This document shows positions 1 through 8,622 of a DNA stretch of 64,000 nt, one piece after another. How positions within the stretch are numbered: the stretch's first letter is position 1; every line of letters starts with the position of its first letter. The DNA is taken from NCBI GenBank assembly GCA_028287785.1, contig JAQBOZ010000007.1:1-64000 (forward strand), in the 5' to 3' direction. Source of the stretch: Chlorobiota bacterium (lineage in GTDB: Bacteria; Bacteroidota; Ignavibacteria; OLB7). The notes under the pieces are model-generated. The model was not told the origin of the DNA, searched no databases, and saw only the letters and a list, made by a program, of their open reading frames with translations. A program made the translations under genes and the position numbers.

Positions 1-140
1 TCCGTATCCACCTTGTCGGTCGAGATCTCCGCGATCACTTCATCACGCTCGATCGCATCGCCCGGCTGCTTCAACCACCGCAGTATCGTTCCTTCCTGTA
101 CCGATTCGCCCATCTTGGGCATCAGAACATCAATTGCCAT
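1..140 (-). CDS. 2-oxoacid dehydrogenase E2 component, N-terminal lipoyl domain (partial)
   Basis: Only the first 46 codons are present; the gene runs off the left edge. The peptide begins [20 protein letters not shown] and reaches EISTDKVDT, which is the classic biotinyl/lipoyl-attachment fold of dihydrolipoamide acyltransferases. The DK pair of the 'TDKV' turn carries the lysine that receives lipoate. E2 proteins are the swinging-arm core of pyruvate, 2-oxoglutarate or branched-chain 2-oxoacid dehydrogenase complexes in the cytosol. The lipoyl domain alone does not tell which complex this is. A biotin carrier protein is less likely because biotin domains have AMKM rather than TDKV. The ATG at 140 is preceded on its own strand by a short purine stretch (CCAGGAGAG). 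Confidence 0.88.
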   Translation of the reverse strand, partial: MAIDVLMPKMGESVQEGTILRWLKQPGDAIERDEVIAEISTDKVDT

Positions 141-449
141 TGTCTTGTGCTCTCCTGGGTAAAACGTCCTGTTCTCTGAATAACGATGCCCTCCAACGTC
201 ATATGGAGCGCATCGAGCCCGCTCGTGGAGCGCGTCGGCTCCGCCATGAACGATCCGCCGGCATGGCATGAGATACGGATAGTCACGTCAATTTACGAAG
301 CAGCCGTCTCTCTTTGTGCTTTGATCTTATTGCAATTGGAATCTGTTGTGGAAGAAAAAGCAAGCGACCTCAGGCATGGAAGGTCGTGAAATGGGGGGAG
401 CCTGCGGAGATGCGGCCGGGAGACGATGCCTCACCGGCCGCATGGAATG
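141..449. other. Intergenic region between E2 start and the OmpA-like gene end
   Basis: This 309-bp stretch lies upstream of the E2 gene and downstream of the OmpA-like gene, both on the minus strand. It should contain the E2 promoter. A relatively AT-rich patch at about 280-360 is the best candidate location, but no clear -35/-10 pair or strong terminator hairpin stands out. Short open frames here show no recognisable protein features. Confidence 0.4.
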
Positions 450-2120
450 CTATCGCGGCCTGGCCGGAATGGTCACCATGATCACCACGCGACGATTGCG
501 GGCGCGGCCGGCGGGGGTGTCGTTGCTGGCAACGGGGCTGGATTCCCCCTGGCCGGCAAGCAGGATGTCCCCCCCTGGGTCCCCCTGAATGCCGTTGCTC
601 CGCAGCCACTGAAGCACGCTGTTCGCGCGGGACAGGCTCAGCACATGATTGCTGTCGTTCTCGCCGGTATCGTCGGTATAGCCGATCACCCGGACCTTCC
701 CGCCTTCATGAGCGAGCGCATCGCGGAGAACCTGGAGCGATTTCGTCAGCCTGGGGATTCCCGCTTTCGGCACCTCCGATGAGCCGATCGCGAAGCCATC
801 GACATCGGTCTGGTAGAGAATTTCGCGATCATCCCCCGGCCCGCGCCTGACAACCGATGTATCGCGGATCGGGACGCCATCCGCCAACGCAAGCATCACG
901 CTCAGCGGGCTGTCATCGGCTTTCCGCGCATCGACGGTGGCGAACACCTCACCGTGCCCGGCTCCCCATCCGGTGACGCGGTACTCCGACCCGGCGGGAA
1001 GCTCGAAGCGAAATCCTCCCCCCTCATCGCTCGTCACCGACCCGACCACCGCCCGCTCGGGCAGCCGTTCCACGCGGACAAGCCCCCGGATTCCACGTCC
1101 CCCGGCCGTCAGCCGACCGGCCAGCTCCCGGTAGACCTGCGGGCGGGAGGAGTCATCCAGGTTCATGCGGTAGATATCGGACTGGCCGTATGTGGCATCC
1201 CCCATCAGCCCGACGCCGCTGATATAGGCGTGGGTGCCTCCCGCCGGTATCGATATCGAAGCCTCGTAACCGGCGGTGTTGATGATCGGGCCCAGGTTGA
1301 CCGGCATCGACCATTTCTGCCATGTGTCATCGAGCCGCCGGCTGATAAAGAGATCGGTGGCGCCATATCCGCCGTGCCCGCCGGAGGCAAAGTAAAGGGT
1401 GTGATTGTCCGACGCGATCCACGGCGCCCATTCCGAACCGGGGGAGTTGACGCTGTCACCAAGGCTCACCGGCGCCCCCCAGTGCATATAGTCGTTGCCG
1501 ATGGCCGGGCATGAGTAGATATCGAGATTCTCCGGGTTTCCCGGGTCACGGCTGTAGGCAACCAGCAGCCGGCTGCCGTCCGGCGATATGTTGGCGTGAT
1601 AGCCCTCGCTGATCTCGCTGAGATTTCCGAGGCCGGCAATCGAAATGGGCTTCGGCGCTCCCCATGTCCCGTTGGAACGTCTGGAGATCGCCAGCCCGAG
1701 CGTCCTGCCGTTGACCTTCCCGCCGTTGTGAACCAGCGCGGTGTTCCCGTCGGCGGAGATCCAGAAGAGGACATCGGAGCCGGGGGTGTTCAGGGGAGGG
1801 CCAAGGTTCTTTGCCGGCAGCCAGGCGCCGTTGGGGCCGAGCGTGCTGTAATAGATATCATCCTCATCGTTCATCCCACCGACATTTCCCCTGCTGTATT
1901 TCCGGTCGAAGTAGATGGTCTTTTCATCGGGGCTGACGATCGGAAGGATCTCGATGCTCCCGGAGTTGATGGCGGGGCCCAGGTTCTGGCGATCCGTGTT
2001 GATGTGGTTCCCCGATCCGATCGCCGGAGGGTTCTGCGGCTGTGCCGACAGAGGAAGCCCGAACGAGAGGGCCGCGGAGAAGATGGCTATCGGGAGGATC
2101 TGATTGAAACGGTCGCGCAT
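450..2120 (-). CDS. OmpA-family outer-membrane protein with PD40 beta-propeller repeats
   Basis: The 556-residue product starts with a signal peptide (MRDRFNQILPIAIFSAALSF, then LPLSAQ). Residues about 40-330 hold repeated 'sPDg..iyF' strands, for example ILPIVSPDEKTIYF and YHANISPDGSRLLV, which are WD40-like PD40 repeats of the TolB/OmpA type. A short carboxypeptidase-regulatory-like beta-sandwich follows (LAGRLTAGGRGIRGLVRV). The C-terminal 110 residues form an OmpA-like peptidoglycan-binding domain with VIGYTDDTGEND, LSLSRANSVLQWL and RARNRRV. Such proteins sit on the periplasmic face of the outer membrane and tether it to peptidoglycan; in Bacteroidota, paralogues accompany the T9SS and gliding machinery. 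The open frame extends 85 codons further upstream, but that part lacks protein character; the ATG at 2120 starts the signal peptide and is chosen. Confidence 0.88.
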   Translation of the reverse strand: MRDRFNQILPIAIFSAALSFGLPLSAQPQNPPAIGSGNHINTDRQNLGPAINSGSIEILPIVSPDEKTIYFDRKYSRGNVGGMNDEDDIYYSTLGPNGAWLPAKNLGPPLNTPGSDVLFWISADGNTALVHNGGKVNGRTLGLAISRRSNGTWGAPKPISIAGLGNLSEISEGYHANISPDGSRLLVAYSRDPGNPENLDIYSCPAIGNDYMHWGAPVSLGDSVNSPGSEWAPWIASDNHTLYFASGGHGGYGATDLFISRRLDDTWQKWSMPVNLGPIINTAGYEASISIPAGGTHAYISGVGLMGDATYGQSDIYRMNLDDSSRPQVYRELAGRLTAGGRGIRGLVRVERLPERAVVGSVTSDEGGGFRFELPAGSEYRVTGWGAGHGEVFATVDARKADDSPLSVMLALADGVPIRDTSVVRRGPGDDREILYQTDVDGFAIGSSEVPKAGIPRLTKSLQVLRDALAHEGGKVRVIGYTDDTGENDSNHVLSLSRANSVLQWLRSNGIQGDPGGDILLAGQGESSPVASNDTPAGRARNRRVVIMVTIPARPR

Positions 2121-2620
2121 GGATGATCGGGAAGATGACGTTCTGAGGAATATCGCCGGACGCTCCACCGGCATTCGAGGGCCGGGCCGGAGGCATCTCA
2201 TCGACGCCGGATGGCGAGCGATGTCACATCGACAGCCGGTCGCGGAATATAACCGTTCCCGCGGTTGGCCCGTCATGGATGCAGGAAGGACGTTTCCGGC
2301 GCGCCCGGTCGTGCACGGTATAAAGACACCAGAGCCCGGCGATGGTCGCAGGCCCCCCGTAAACGCACAAGGCACTCGACGGCCCCATATGCCGTCGAGT
2401 GCCCGCGCCGATCATCCGCGACGTTTCAGTCACCGGCCCTCCCGCCAGTGGTGAGGCGCCGCGGATAACCCCTCCATCATCCATCAATCATCATCATTCA
2501 CCGAGCGATCCTCGGGGACATCAGCGGCCGCCGGAAACCGAACCAGTTGGAACGGAACGGCCGGCTTCCAGCGGCGCCGATGATGTAAGAGCGATGCTAT
2601 CGCCCCCCGAGCATCGCGAC
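2121..2620. other. Intergenic region between OmpA-like start and TonB receptor stop
   Basis: About 500 bp between two minus-strand genes. Besides the perfect hairpin at 2371-2403 (separate entry) nothing specific is visible. The part next to 2120 presumably carries the promoter of the OmpA-like gene. Open frames on both strands here have no recognisable features. Confidence 0.4.
2371..2403. terminator. 13-bp perfect hairpin, probable terminator of the TonB receptor transcript
   Basis: GGCACTCGACGGC at 2371-2383 is the exact reverse complement of 2391-2403, with a 7-nt spacer. It lies about 220 bp downstream of the receptor stop on the minus strand. There is no T-run on either side, so it is not a textbook intrinsic terminator and could equally be an RNA-stabilising stem. 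Confidence 0.5.
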
Positions 2621-4996
2621 TCACAATTGCAGGCTGGTCGTCAGGCAGAACATCCGGGGAGCCACCGGGTTCAGGCTGTTGTCGTCATGCACGTAATAGC
2701 TCAGCACATTGAAGAGATTGGACACCTTGGCCCGCACCGCCAGCTTGCTGAACTGATAGCCGGCCGAGATATCGAACTGCGTGAAGTTGGGAAGCGCGAA
2801 CAGCTTGAAGGCGTCGTCCTTCACCGTGAGCCGCGTGGAGCGTCCGGCCTCGCGATCCCCCACGTAGAGGAGGCTTGCCCCCAGGTTCAGCCCGTTGAGC
2901 CAGCCATCGCTGCTTACGGTGTAATTGATGCTGGCGTTCGCGGTGTGGTTCGGGTTGTAGGGAAGCTCGCTCCCAACGATATACGTGTTGCTCCTGGTAT
3001 ACGTGGTCTTGTTGTAGCTGTACCCGGCGATGAACGTAAACCCGTAATACGGCCGGCTCATGATATCCAGCTCGATTCCCCTGCTCGTCACCTCGCCCGC
3101 CAGCTCCTTGATATTGGCATCCGTGTTACCATTGGCCTGGCTGGTCTGCGCCAGATTGCTGTTCCTGATCTGATAGACGGTGACATTGGCGGAGAGCGCG
3201 CCATCGAGCAGATCGCTCTTCACCCCCACCTCATACTGGTTGATGTAGGAAGGATCGAGCGACTTGCCGTCGATATCGACCCCCTTGTTGAGCGTGAAGG
3301 AGTTGGAGTAGCTTGCGAAGAGCGAGAGCATGGAGAAGGGCTGATAGACGATGCCGAATCGCGGCGTGACGGCGGCGTCATAATTGGTCGTGGTCCCGGT
3401 GGAATCGTTCGCGTAGGTCAGCACGTTGCTGACGGTCTGCTGGTAGCTCCAGCGTGCCCCGGCAAGCACCTTCAGCCAGTCCGCGACGGCGATAAGATCC
3501 TGCGCGTAGACGCCGGCCCGGTTGAGCGGGCTCTCGGTCTTCGTTCTCGGAGTTACCGAAGGTATGTCACCGCGCTGCTTGAACGCATCCATGTTGAAGA
3601 TGTTGACCGAATCGTATTTGGTGAGGCCGTTATAGGCCACCGTCTGCGTGCTGTATTTATCGGCATCGACTCCCACCAGCAGCGTGTGCCCCAGGAAGCC
3701 GGTGTTCAGGCGACCGGAGAAATCGATCTGGCCGACATAATATTTCTCATCCACCACGCTCCGCTGGATTCCCCGGACCCAGTTTCCATTGGCCTGCACC
3801 GTTGTTCCGGAGTTCGGCCGGGTGGTGCCGAACAGATCGTTTTTGTAGCTCTGGTATCCCCCCACGCCGCGTATCTGCCAGTTCTCATCGAAGTGGTGCG
3901 TGATCGTCGCCGTCGCGCTTCCCTGGCTTGTATGATAATAGGACCAGCTTGCGCCGAGGAACTGATTTCTGGGGACCTCCGCGATCGCATAGTTGATGGA
4001 GCCGGTGCCGTAATCGACGGTTCGATGATCGCGCAGATAATCCCCCTCGAGCAGCACCTGTGTATTGCCGGCCATGTTGACGAGGAACGACGGGTTGAGA
4101 TAGATGCGGTCGGAGGTGACGCTGTCGCGGAAGCTCTCGGCGTTCTCGTAGGAGGCGTTCACTCTGTAGGCGACATCCTCGCTGTTGAGCACCGGCCCGT
4201 AGACATCGATCGACGGCTTGTAGAGGTTGTAGCTTCCCACGCGCATGCTCACCTCGCCGCCGGGGGTGAACTTCGGCTTCTTGGTCACCAGATTGATCAC
4301 GCCTCCGGCGGCCACGTTACCGAACAGAATGGCGCTGCTCCCCTTCATCACCTCCATCCGTTCGAGCGAGCTCACCTCCGGCATGGAGCTGTTGTTGAAG
4401 CGCACGCCGTTCTTGAACGTGTTGCTGCTGCCGAACGCGAAGCCACGTCCGGCGATCTCCTCCTGAATTCCACCGGTCCCCCCCATCTGATAGACGCCGT
4501 TCACATTCTTCAGCACATCGCTCAGATGCAGCGCCTGCTGCTGCTCGATGACGGTCCGGTCCACCGTGGCGATACTCTGCGGCAGATCCATCGGCGCGAT
4601 ATTCACCTTGCCGATCGATACAGGGACCTCGTTGCGGCTTTTGTTCGCCGTCACCGTCACCCCGTCGGATTCCAGCACGCTTGCCCGCATCTCGAAATCG
4701 AGCCTGGTGGCCCCGCCGGCAACCACCACCACATCCCTCTCCTGCGCCTCCAGCCCCACGTGCGTGGCAACGATGGTGTATTTCCCCGCCTGGATATCCT
4801 TGAGGATATAGGCGCCATCCCTTCCGGTCATCCCCTTCTTTCTGGCCCCCTTGACAACCACGGTCACCGATGACGCCGGATCTCCGTCGGTCGTGGTGAT
4901 GGTGCCCTGCACGCTCCCCGTGGATTGTGCCTTCGCGATGTGGATCTGCAGGACTGCGAACGCGCAGACCAGGAGCATGGTAGTTGTGGAACGCAT
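2621..4996 (-). CDS. TonB-dependent siderophore-type outer-membrane receptor
   Basis: The 791-residue protein has a signal peptide (MRSTTTMLLVCAFAVLQIHI, AKA|QS). A carboxypeptidase-regulatory-like domain follows at about 27-110 (GSVQGTITTTDGDPASSVTV), common on Bacteroidota TonB receptors. The plug is at about 115-260: VTVTANKSRNEVPVSIGKV, QALHLSDVLKNVNGVYQMG, then ERMEVMKGSSAILFGNVA and GGVINLVTKKP, which are hallmark plug motifs. The remaining roughly 530 residues alternate aromatic strands and end in a short barrel strand. The motif set and the single-polypeptide layout without a SusD partner are those of ferri-siderophore (FhuA/FpvA-like) receptors. It would import a chelated metal across the outer membrane using TonB/ExbBD energy. 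The substrate cannot be named. Two TGGAC dyads lie upstream, and an AraC regulator sits two genes away. Confidence 0.93.
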   Translation of the reverse strand: MRSTTTMLLVCAFAVLQIHIAKAQSTGSVQGTITTTDGDPASSVTVVVKGARKKGMTGRDGAYILKDIQAGKYTIVATHVGLEAQERDVVVVAGGATRLDFEMRASVLESDGVTVTANKSRNEVPVSIGKVNIAPMDLPQSIATVDRTVIEQQQALHLSDVLKNVNGVYQMGGTGGIQEEIAGRGFAFGSSNTFKNGVRFNNSSMPEVSSLERMEVMKGSSAILFGNVAAGGVINLVTKKPKFTPGGEVSMRVGSYNLYKPSIDVYGPVLNSEDVAYRVNASYENAESFRDSVTSDRIYLNPSFLVNMAGNTQVLLEGDYLRDHRTVDYGTGSINYAIAEVPRNQFLGASWSYYHTSQGSATATITHHFDENWQIRGVGGYQSYKNDLFGTTRPNSGTTVQANGNWVRGIQRSVVDEKYYVGQIDFSGRLNTGFLGHTLLVGVDADKYSTQTVAYNGLTKYDSVNIFNMDAFKQRGDIPSVTPRTKTESPLNRAGVYAQDLIAVADWLKVLAGARWSYQQTVSNVLTYANDSTGTTTNYDAAVTPRFGIVYQPFSMLSLFASYSNSFTLNKGVDIDGKSLDPSYINQYEVGVKSDLLDGALSANVTVYQIRNSNLAQTSQANGNTDANIKELAGEVTSRGIELDIMSRPYYGFTFIAGYSYNKTTYTRSNTYIVGSELPYNPNHTANASINYTVSSDGWLNGLNLGASLLYVGDREAGRSTRLTVKDDAFKLFALPNFTQFDISAGYQFSKLAVRAKVSNLFNVLSYYVHDDNSLNPVAPRMFCLTTSLQL

Positions 4997-5107
4997 TGTG
5001 TTCGGGTTTTGAGGTTAACGGGTTGAAATTGCTGTCGATCTCCGCTCACGCCGATCTGCGAGCCCGGCCGGGCCACGGTTGCCGAGGGAACAGTTCAAAT
5101 ATGGATT

Positions 5108-5275
5108 TGGACTGAATCCAGATGTCTACCTGTCAGAAGCTCTCCGCCCTTCCACGGAGTGCCTCGTATCCGACCTTCTCTCCAGCGCATCGCTTTCCGG
5201 GCCTGCATCTTCTCCGGGCGGTTCCGATTACCCAGGATATCGTTTCAGCAGGATCTTTTATATGGACTTTGTCCA
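5108..5275. promoter_or_regulatory. Two dyad boxes (TGGAC-N3-GTCCA type) upstream of the TonB receptor
   Basis: TGGACTGAATCCA at 5108-5120 and TGGACTTTGTCCA at 5263-5275 are near-identical palindromic 13-mers, 112 and 267 bp upstream of the receptor start. They lie in the 459-bp gap 4997-5455, which has an AT-rich core around 5255-5310. They may be operators for a dimeric repressor such as a metal or redox regulator, but they match no operator I recognise with confidence. The rest of the gap holds the terminator-like hairpin at 5388-5425. Confidence 0.3.
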
Positions 5276-5387
5276 AATATAAACATCAAGACCCTGGGAA
5301 TTGTAAAGTGTCGCACGGAGGAGGAAAAAATCCGAGATGGCAACAAATTCTTCGGGACGCCGGGTGACGTGGGTGGTGGGCTGAAGC

Positions 5388-5425
5388 TCAGAGGCGTCCC
5401 GGCGGAAAGGCCGGGACGCCTCTGA
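5388..5425 (-). terminator. 15-bp perfect hairpin downstream of the T9SS protein gene
   Basis: TCAGAGGCGTCCCGG at 5388-5402 pairs exactly with 5411-5425 across an 8-nt loop, starting 30 bp past the stop of the upstream minus-strand gene. No T-run follows, but the strength and position suggest a 3'-end structure for that transcript. Confidence 0.6.
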
Positions 5426-5455
5426 TGATGGTACCATATGCATCAACGAGGGGCG

Positions 5456-6457
5456 CTATCGCCGGATCACCTTCCCGCTATAGATATCTCCATCGAGATC
5501 GACGGCCACGATGTAGACGCCACTTGGAACCGCGGAGAGATCGATCATCCTGTTCCCATCGCGAAGCGCCTCCTCCCGGACCAGATGCCCCGCAACATCG
5601 GTCACCCTGAGGGAAGCTCCCGGCGGCACCTCGCGATCAATGCGAAGGGTCACGCGGTCGCCGGTCGGGTTGGGGGAGAGATCGATCATCCCCGAGTGCT
5701 TCTTTGCCGCCGGCATGCCGAGCGACCCTCGGGGCGTCAGGCGAAGAATGGTCCCGGAGGCGGGAAGGCTCTTGATCCTGTTGAATGTGAAGTTATGGCT
5801 GACATCGAAGGTCGGCTTGGAGAGATCCCCCACGATCCAGCATTTCTCGATGATGTAATCGAAGTTCTGCGGGGAGATAAACGTCCCCATCCACGCACCG
5901 ACGGTGGTCCCCAGGCCGGGGGCGGAGCCGGGACCGATGCGTATCTCGATAACGCCGGTCTTCTGATAGAGCCAGACCTGGAAGTTCGCTGAATCGCTAG
6001 CGGTTCCCGTCCTGAACCCCGCGTTCTTCCACTGCACCTTCACCACCAGATTCCCCGGCCCTCCCTCCACGACATAGGAGATCCCCGAGCTGGCATCGCG
6101 CGAAACCAGCTCGCCGAAGATCCCATCGACGATCACAAGCGAGGTATCGTTATCGATCCTCAGATTGCCGTAACCGGTGATCTGAATCCCCATGGAGTCC
6201 TTCAGCCAGTAGGGTCTGCGGAACAGGCTGAACGCGGCACCCCCCAGGTCGATGAAGTGCGTATGGACCGAATCGCCGATCTCGATGCTCGCCCTTGTCC
6301 CTCCCTGAAGATCCTGATATGTCCCGCTCTCCGTGCCGAGAGAATACGACTGAGCCATCATGGCCCCCGCCGGCATCAGAGCAAGCAGACAGCCCGCGGC
6401 GATCGACCGCATGACTGCCCGGCCACGCGCGTGAGTACGAACGATAAATCCCTTCAT
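5456..6457 (-). CDS. Secreted protein with T9SS type A sorting domain
   Basis: This 333-residue product begins MKGFIVRTHARGRAVMRSIA followed by a hydrophobic stretch and AGAMMAQ, a signal peptide. The middle (about 40-240) is a beta-rich region with no domain I can name (GTRASIEIGDSVHTHFIDLG, GVIEIRIGPGSAPGLGTTVG). The last 75 residues are a T9SS type A C-terminal domain: DLSPNPTGDRVTLRID, LRVTDVAGHLVREEAL, VPSGVYIVAVDLDGD, KVIRR. Proteins with this tail cross the outer membrane through the type IX system and are anchored or released after cleavage. The frame remains open upstream, but the ATG at 6457 gives a proper signal peptide. The role is unknown. It lies between the TonB receptor and the AraC regulator, all on the minus strand. 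Confidence 0.85.
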   Translation of the reverse strand: MKGFIVRTHARGRAVMRSIAAGCLLALMPAGAMMAQSYSLGTESGTYQDLQGGTRASIEIGDSVHTHFIDLGGAAFSLFRRPYWLKDSMGIQITGYGNLRIDNDTSLVIVDGIFGELVSRDASSGISYVVEGGPGNLVVKVQWKNAGFRTGTASDSANFQVWLYQKTGVIEIRIGPGSAPGLGTTVGAWMGTFISPQNFDYIIEKCWIVGDLSKPTFDVSHNFTFNRIKSLPASGTILRLTPRGSLGMPAAKKHSGMIDLSPNPTGDRVTLRIDREVPPGASLRVTDVAGHLVREEALRDGNRMIDLSAVPSGVYIVAVDLDGDIYSGKVIRR

Positions 6458-6645
6458 TGTGTGCATCTCATCCACGAATTGTATGCGGCGGGGGCCCCTC
6501 CTCCCCGCCTCGGGGGCGTTGAAATCGCGGGACGGACACATCGCCATGCGAAGCGCCGGACTGAAGGGACGCGCGATAATGCACGAAGGATACGGGAGCG
6601 GTGGTATCGGAATTTGCTTTTTCGAACGCGGTCGCGGCCGATGGC

Positions 6646-7563
6646 TCAGCCGGTGCCGAACCGCCTGCGATACTCGGTCGGCGGGATGCCATGAAAACGT
6701 CTGAAGAGGAGGCTGAACGATTTTGAACTTTCGAACCCGAGCGTCCTGCATATCCCGGCGACCGGCAGATCGGTTGTGATCAGGAGATATCCGGCCCGCT
6801 CAAGACGAAGTCGCGAGATATACTGATGAGGGGTAACGCCGAACGCATCTCTGAAGAGCCTCAGGAAATGATAGACCGAGAGATGCGCCTCCCGCGCCAT
6901 ATCCGCCAGCGTGATTCGCGCATCGAAATTGCTCTCGACGAAATCCCGCGCGCGGCTCAGCCTGCGATACACCTCCACCCGCGTCGACAACCGAATCGAC
7001 GGCAGCCTGCGAATCTCCGTGAGGATATCCCGATGGCCCGCAAGCATGCCGTGAAGAAGGGCGTGGAGCTGTTCCTCCATCCATCCCCTCTCCGGCATCC
7101 CCTGTTTGAGCGTATCGTAGATACCGGCAAGTCGTGGGGTGACAAGAGCGTTGGGACGATAGAGCTTTTCGAAGAAATGGACCGGCTCATCGTGCGGCCG
7201 CGACGGGTCATCGAGAAGCGCGTCATCCGGCCTGATCAGGCTCCCGAGCGACTCCTCCGCGAACCCAGGCCGGAAGAAGATGCAGAGCGATTCCGCGCCC
7301 GCTCTGGGATCGACGGTGCTCGAATACCTCTGTCCATGATTAAGGATCAGATAATTCCCCTGGCCCACCGGCAGCCGGTTCCCATCCACCTGGTAGGTTT
7401 CCTTTCCACCGAACGCGCATTTGATCGAGAGCGTCCCCTGCGTCTCCGGCGACCAGGGATCGGTGGGCCGCGTAAGGGCGACGATATTCGACCACGCCAT
7501 TTCCGGGCAGACGAAATCCATATCGGACGCGACGGGCGGAGCATCGGGAAGGAGAAGGATCAT
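6646..7563 (-). CDS. AraC-family transcriptional regulator
   Basis: The 305-residue protein has an N-terminal cupin-like sensing half (GNYLILNHGQRYSST around residue 75-90) and a C-terminal double helix-turn-helix of the AraC/XylS type at about 205-300. The first HTH reads ITLADMAREAHLSVYHFLRL. The second, with the family signature, reads ICRTLGFESSKSFSLLFRRF then HGIPPTEYRRRF. AraC proteins usually activate neighbouring genes in response to a small ligand. The gene shares its strand with the T9SS protein and TonB receptor downstream and may control them; that link is inferred from position only. The ATG at 7563 was kept because the cupin half begins soon after it. Confidence 0.9.
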   Translation of the reverse strand: MILLLPDAPPVASDMDFVCPEMAWSNIVALTRPTDPWSPETQGTLSIKCAFGGKETYQVDGNRLPVGQGNYLILNHGQRYSSTVDPRAGAESLCIFFRPGFAEESLGSLIRPDDALLDDPSRPHDEPVHFFEKLYRPNALVTPRLAGIYDTLKQGMPERGWMEEQLHALLHGMLAGHRDILTEIRRLPSIRLSTRVEVYRRLSRARDFVESNFDARITLADMAREAHLSVYHFLRLFRDAFGVTPHQYISRLRLERAGYLLITTDLPVAGICRTLGFESSKSFSLLFRRFHGIPPTEYRRRFGTG

Positions 7564-7801
7564 GCTGATACGGGGCTACAGGAATGGAGTAATAGTGCTG
7601 ACACACCGTGCCGCGCCAGAAGCGCTATCGCCCACGGACCGACGAAATACAAACGTAACGGAGAAAGGTTACAAGGAAGAGGGGTTTGAATAAGGCCAGA
7701 GGATATTGCTTTGTGGTGAAGCTCGATAGAAACTGCCAGGTTTCATGACAGTTCTCATGCTTACCAAGAGAGTACGCCAAAGTTTGTGGAATAGGGAACG
7801 A

Positions 7802-7822
7802 GATTCAAACTGAGACACTACC
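7802..7822 (-). repeat. Solo terminal inverted-repeat end of the dispersed hairpin repeat
   Basis: On the minus strand the site reads GGTAGTG followed by TCTCAGTTTGAATC. The same end occurs at 31250, 32509, 37497 and (minus strand) 36359. The internal hairpins of the full repeat are missing here, so this is an orphan end or the end of a different element that shares it. Confidence 0.6.
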
Positions 7823-7970
7823 CTGCCTAGTTCTGCCGACAAGCTGCACGAACCATTCACTGAACCCAACATCTTACTCAATCGTTGGTTATCTTCTTCT
7901 ATGTCATCCAATACAGGCAGGTTCAGATGCTGAATATTATACTATAGCACTGCTACGCGATAAATTCTTT

Positions 7971-8078
7971 TTATTGAACCCGGTTATTGACTGCTGACCG
8001 ACCGACATCACCGGGCTTGCCGGCCAGCAGGTGTTCGATGCGGGCGTACTGCGTATCGGTTATCTCATAACGTCGCAT
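7971..8078 (-). pseudogene. IS5-family transposase, N-terminal fragment
   Basis: The ATG at 8078 opens a 35-codon frame, MRRYEITDTQYARIEHLLAG then KPGDVGRSAVNNR, ending at a premature stop. This matches the conserved N-terminus of IS5/IS1031-group transposases (pattern MRRYELTDEQWARIEPLLPGK..GR...DNR). The rest of the DDE transposase is absent. The sequence just upstream of the start, GAGTGTGTTGACAAATAGCC on the minus strand at about 8089-8113, probably represents the decayed left end of the element. It cannot transpose. Confidence 0.75.
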
Positions 8079-8255
8079 GACCCCAAGATAACAACCGGCT
8101 ATTTGTCAACACACTCTAGAGCGCCGTTCGAACCATTCGGAGGCTCAGCAAGTATCCCGGAAAAGTAAATGCCTGGAATAGAGCGAAATTCAAATCTTTT
8201 GCACTCCAGTTAGTATCATATTGCTTAGATCGTACTGAGCCGAACACGAGCTGCA

Positions 8256-8510
8256 TCACTTCCACCGAAAATGCACAAACAACCGACCAAAATTCTTCGA
8301 GTCCTTCTCCACTCTGTGGTATAATGCCTTGATCTCCTTCTGGTCAAGAAATCGAAGCACTTTTTTCTTGAGCTGGCCGGAGCCCTTGCCGGGGATGATC
8401 TCCACCAGCGGCGCCTTCTTTTCCACGGCCTCCCGGATAATCCCGTTCAACGCCCGGTCGATATCCTGACCCTTGTTGTAGATGTCATGCAGATCAAGCT
8501 TCAGTTTCAT
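8256..8510 (-). CDS. Small Smr-domain protein
   Basis: An 84-residue stand-alone Smr domain: LKLDLHDIYNKGQDIDRALN, then VEIIPGKGSGQLKKKVLRFL. The LDLH motif and the GKGSG.L loop are the two signatures of the Smr family (MutS2 C-terminus and small MutSR proteins), which bind or nick DNA or RNA at branched or collided structures. The ATG at 8510 is chosen because it follows AAAGGGACGGCA, a usable ribosome-binding site, and because the upstream in-frame extension has no Smr character. It lies 112 bp downstream of nadA on the same strand. The cellular target is unknown; recent work on related proteins points to ribosome rescue or mRNA cleavage. Confidence 0.8.
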   Translation of the reverse strand: MKLKLDLHDIYNKGQDIDRALNGIIREAVEKKAPLVEIIPGKGSGQLKKKVLRFLDQKEIKALYHRVEKDSKNFGRLFVHFRWK

Positions 8511-8622
8511 TGCCGTCCCTTTGACGTTTAACGCCTCGCTCCCCTGTTCTTCCAGAGACGGAACGGAATGGCCCGCTCGTCGAAATCCTTCCACCTATCA
8601 TAACCCTGTGCACGCCATCCGC

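Larger units (their letters stand above)
7564..8255. other. Degraded intergenic region with repeat and IS remnants
   Basis: Nearly 700 bp of lower-GC DNA without an intact gene. It contains one solo end of the dispersed hairpin repeat (7802-7822) and the 5' fragment of an IS5-family transposase (7971-8078). The rest, including 8080-8255, shows no feature. An 80-codon minus-strand frame around 7669-7911 reads through the repeat end and looks fortuitous. Confidence 0.55.

Noticed and set aside
2399-4873. An 824-codon open frame antisense to the TonB receptor
   Set aside because: High-GC codon bias creates long antisense frames. The opposite strand encodes an unmistakable receptor, and this frame has no recognisable protein features.
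7669-7911. An 80-codon minus-strand frame
   Set aside because: It spans the solo repeat end (SQFES is encoded by the repeat motif itself) and has no other support.
8120-8140. tRNA-like GTTCGAACC motif
   Set aside because: No acceptor stem, anticodon arm or CCA-adjacent pairing could be built around it.
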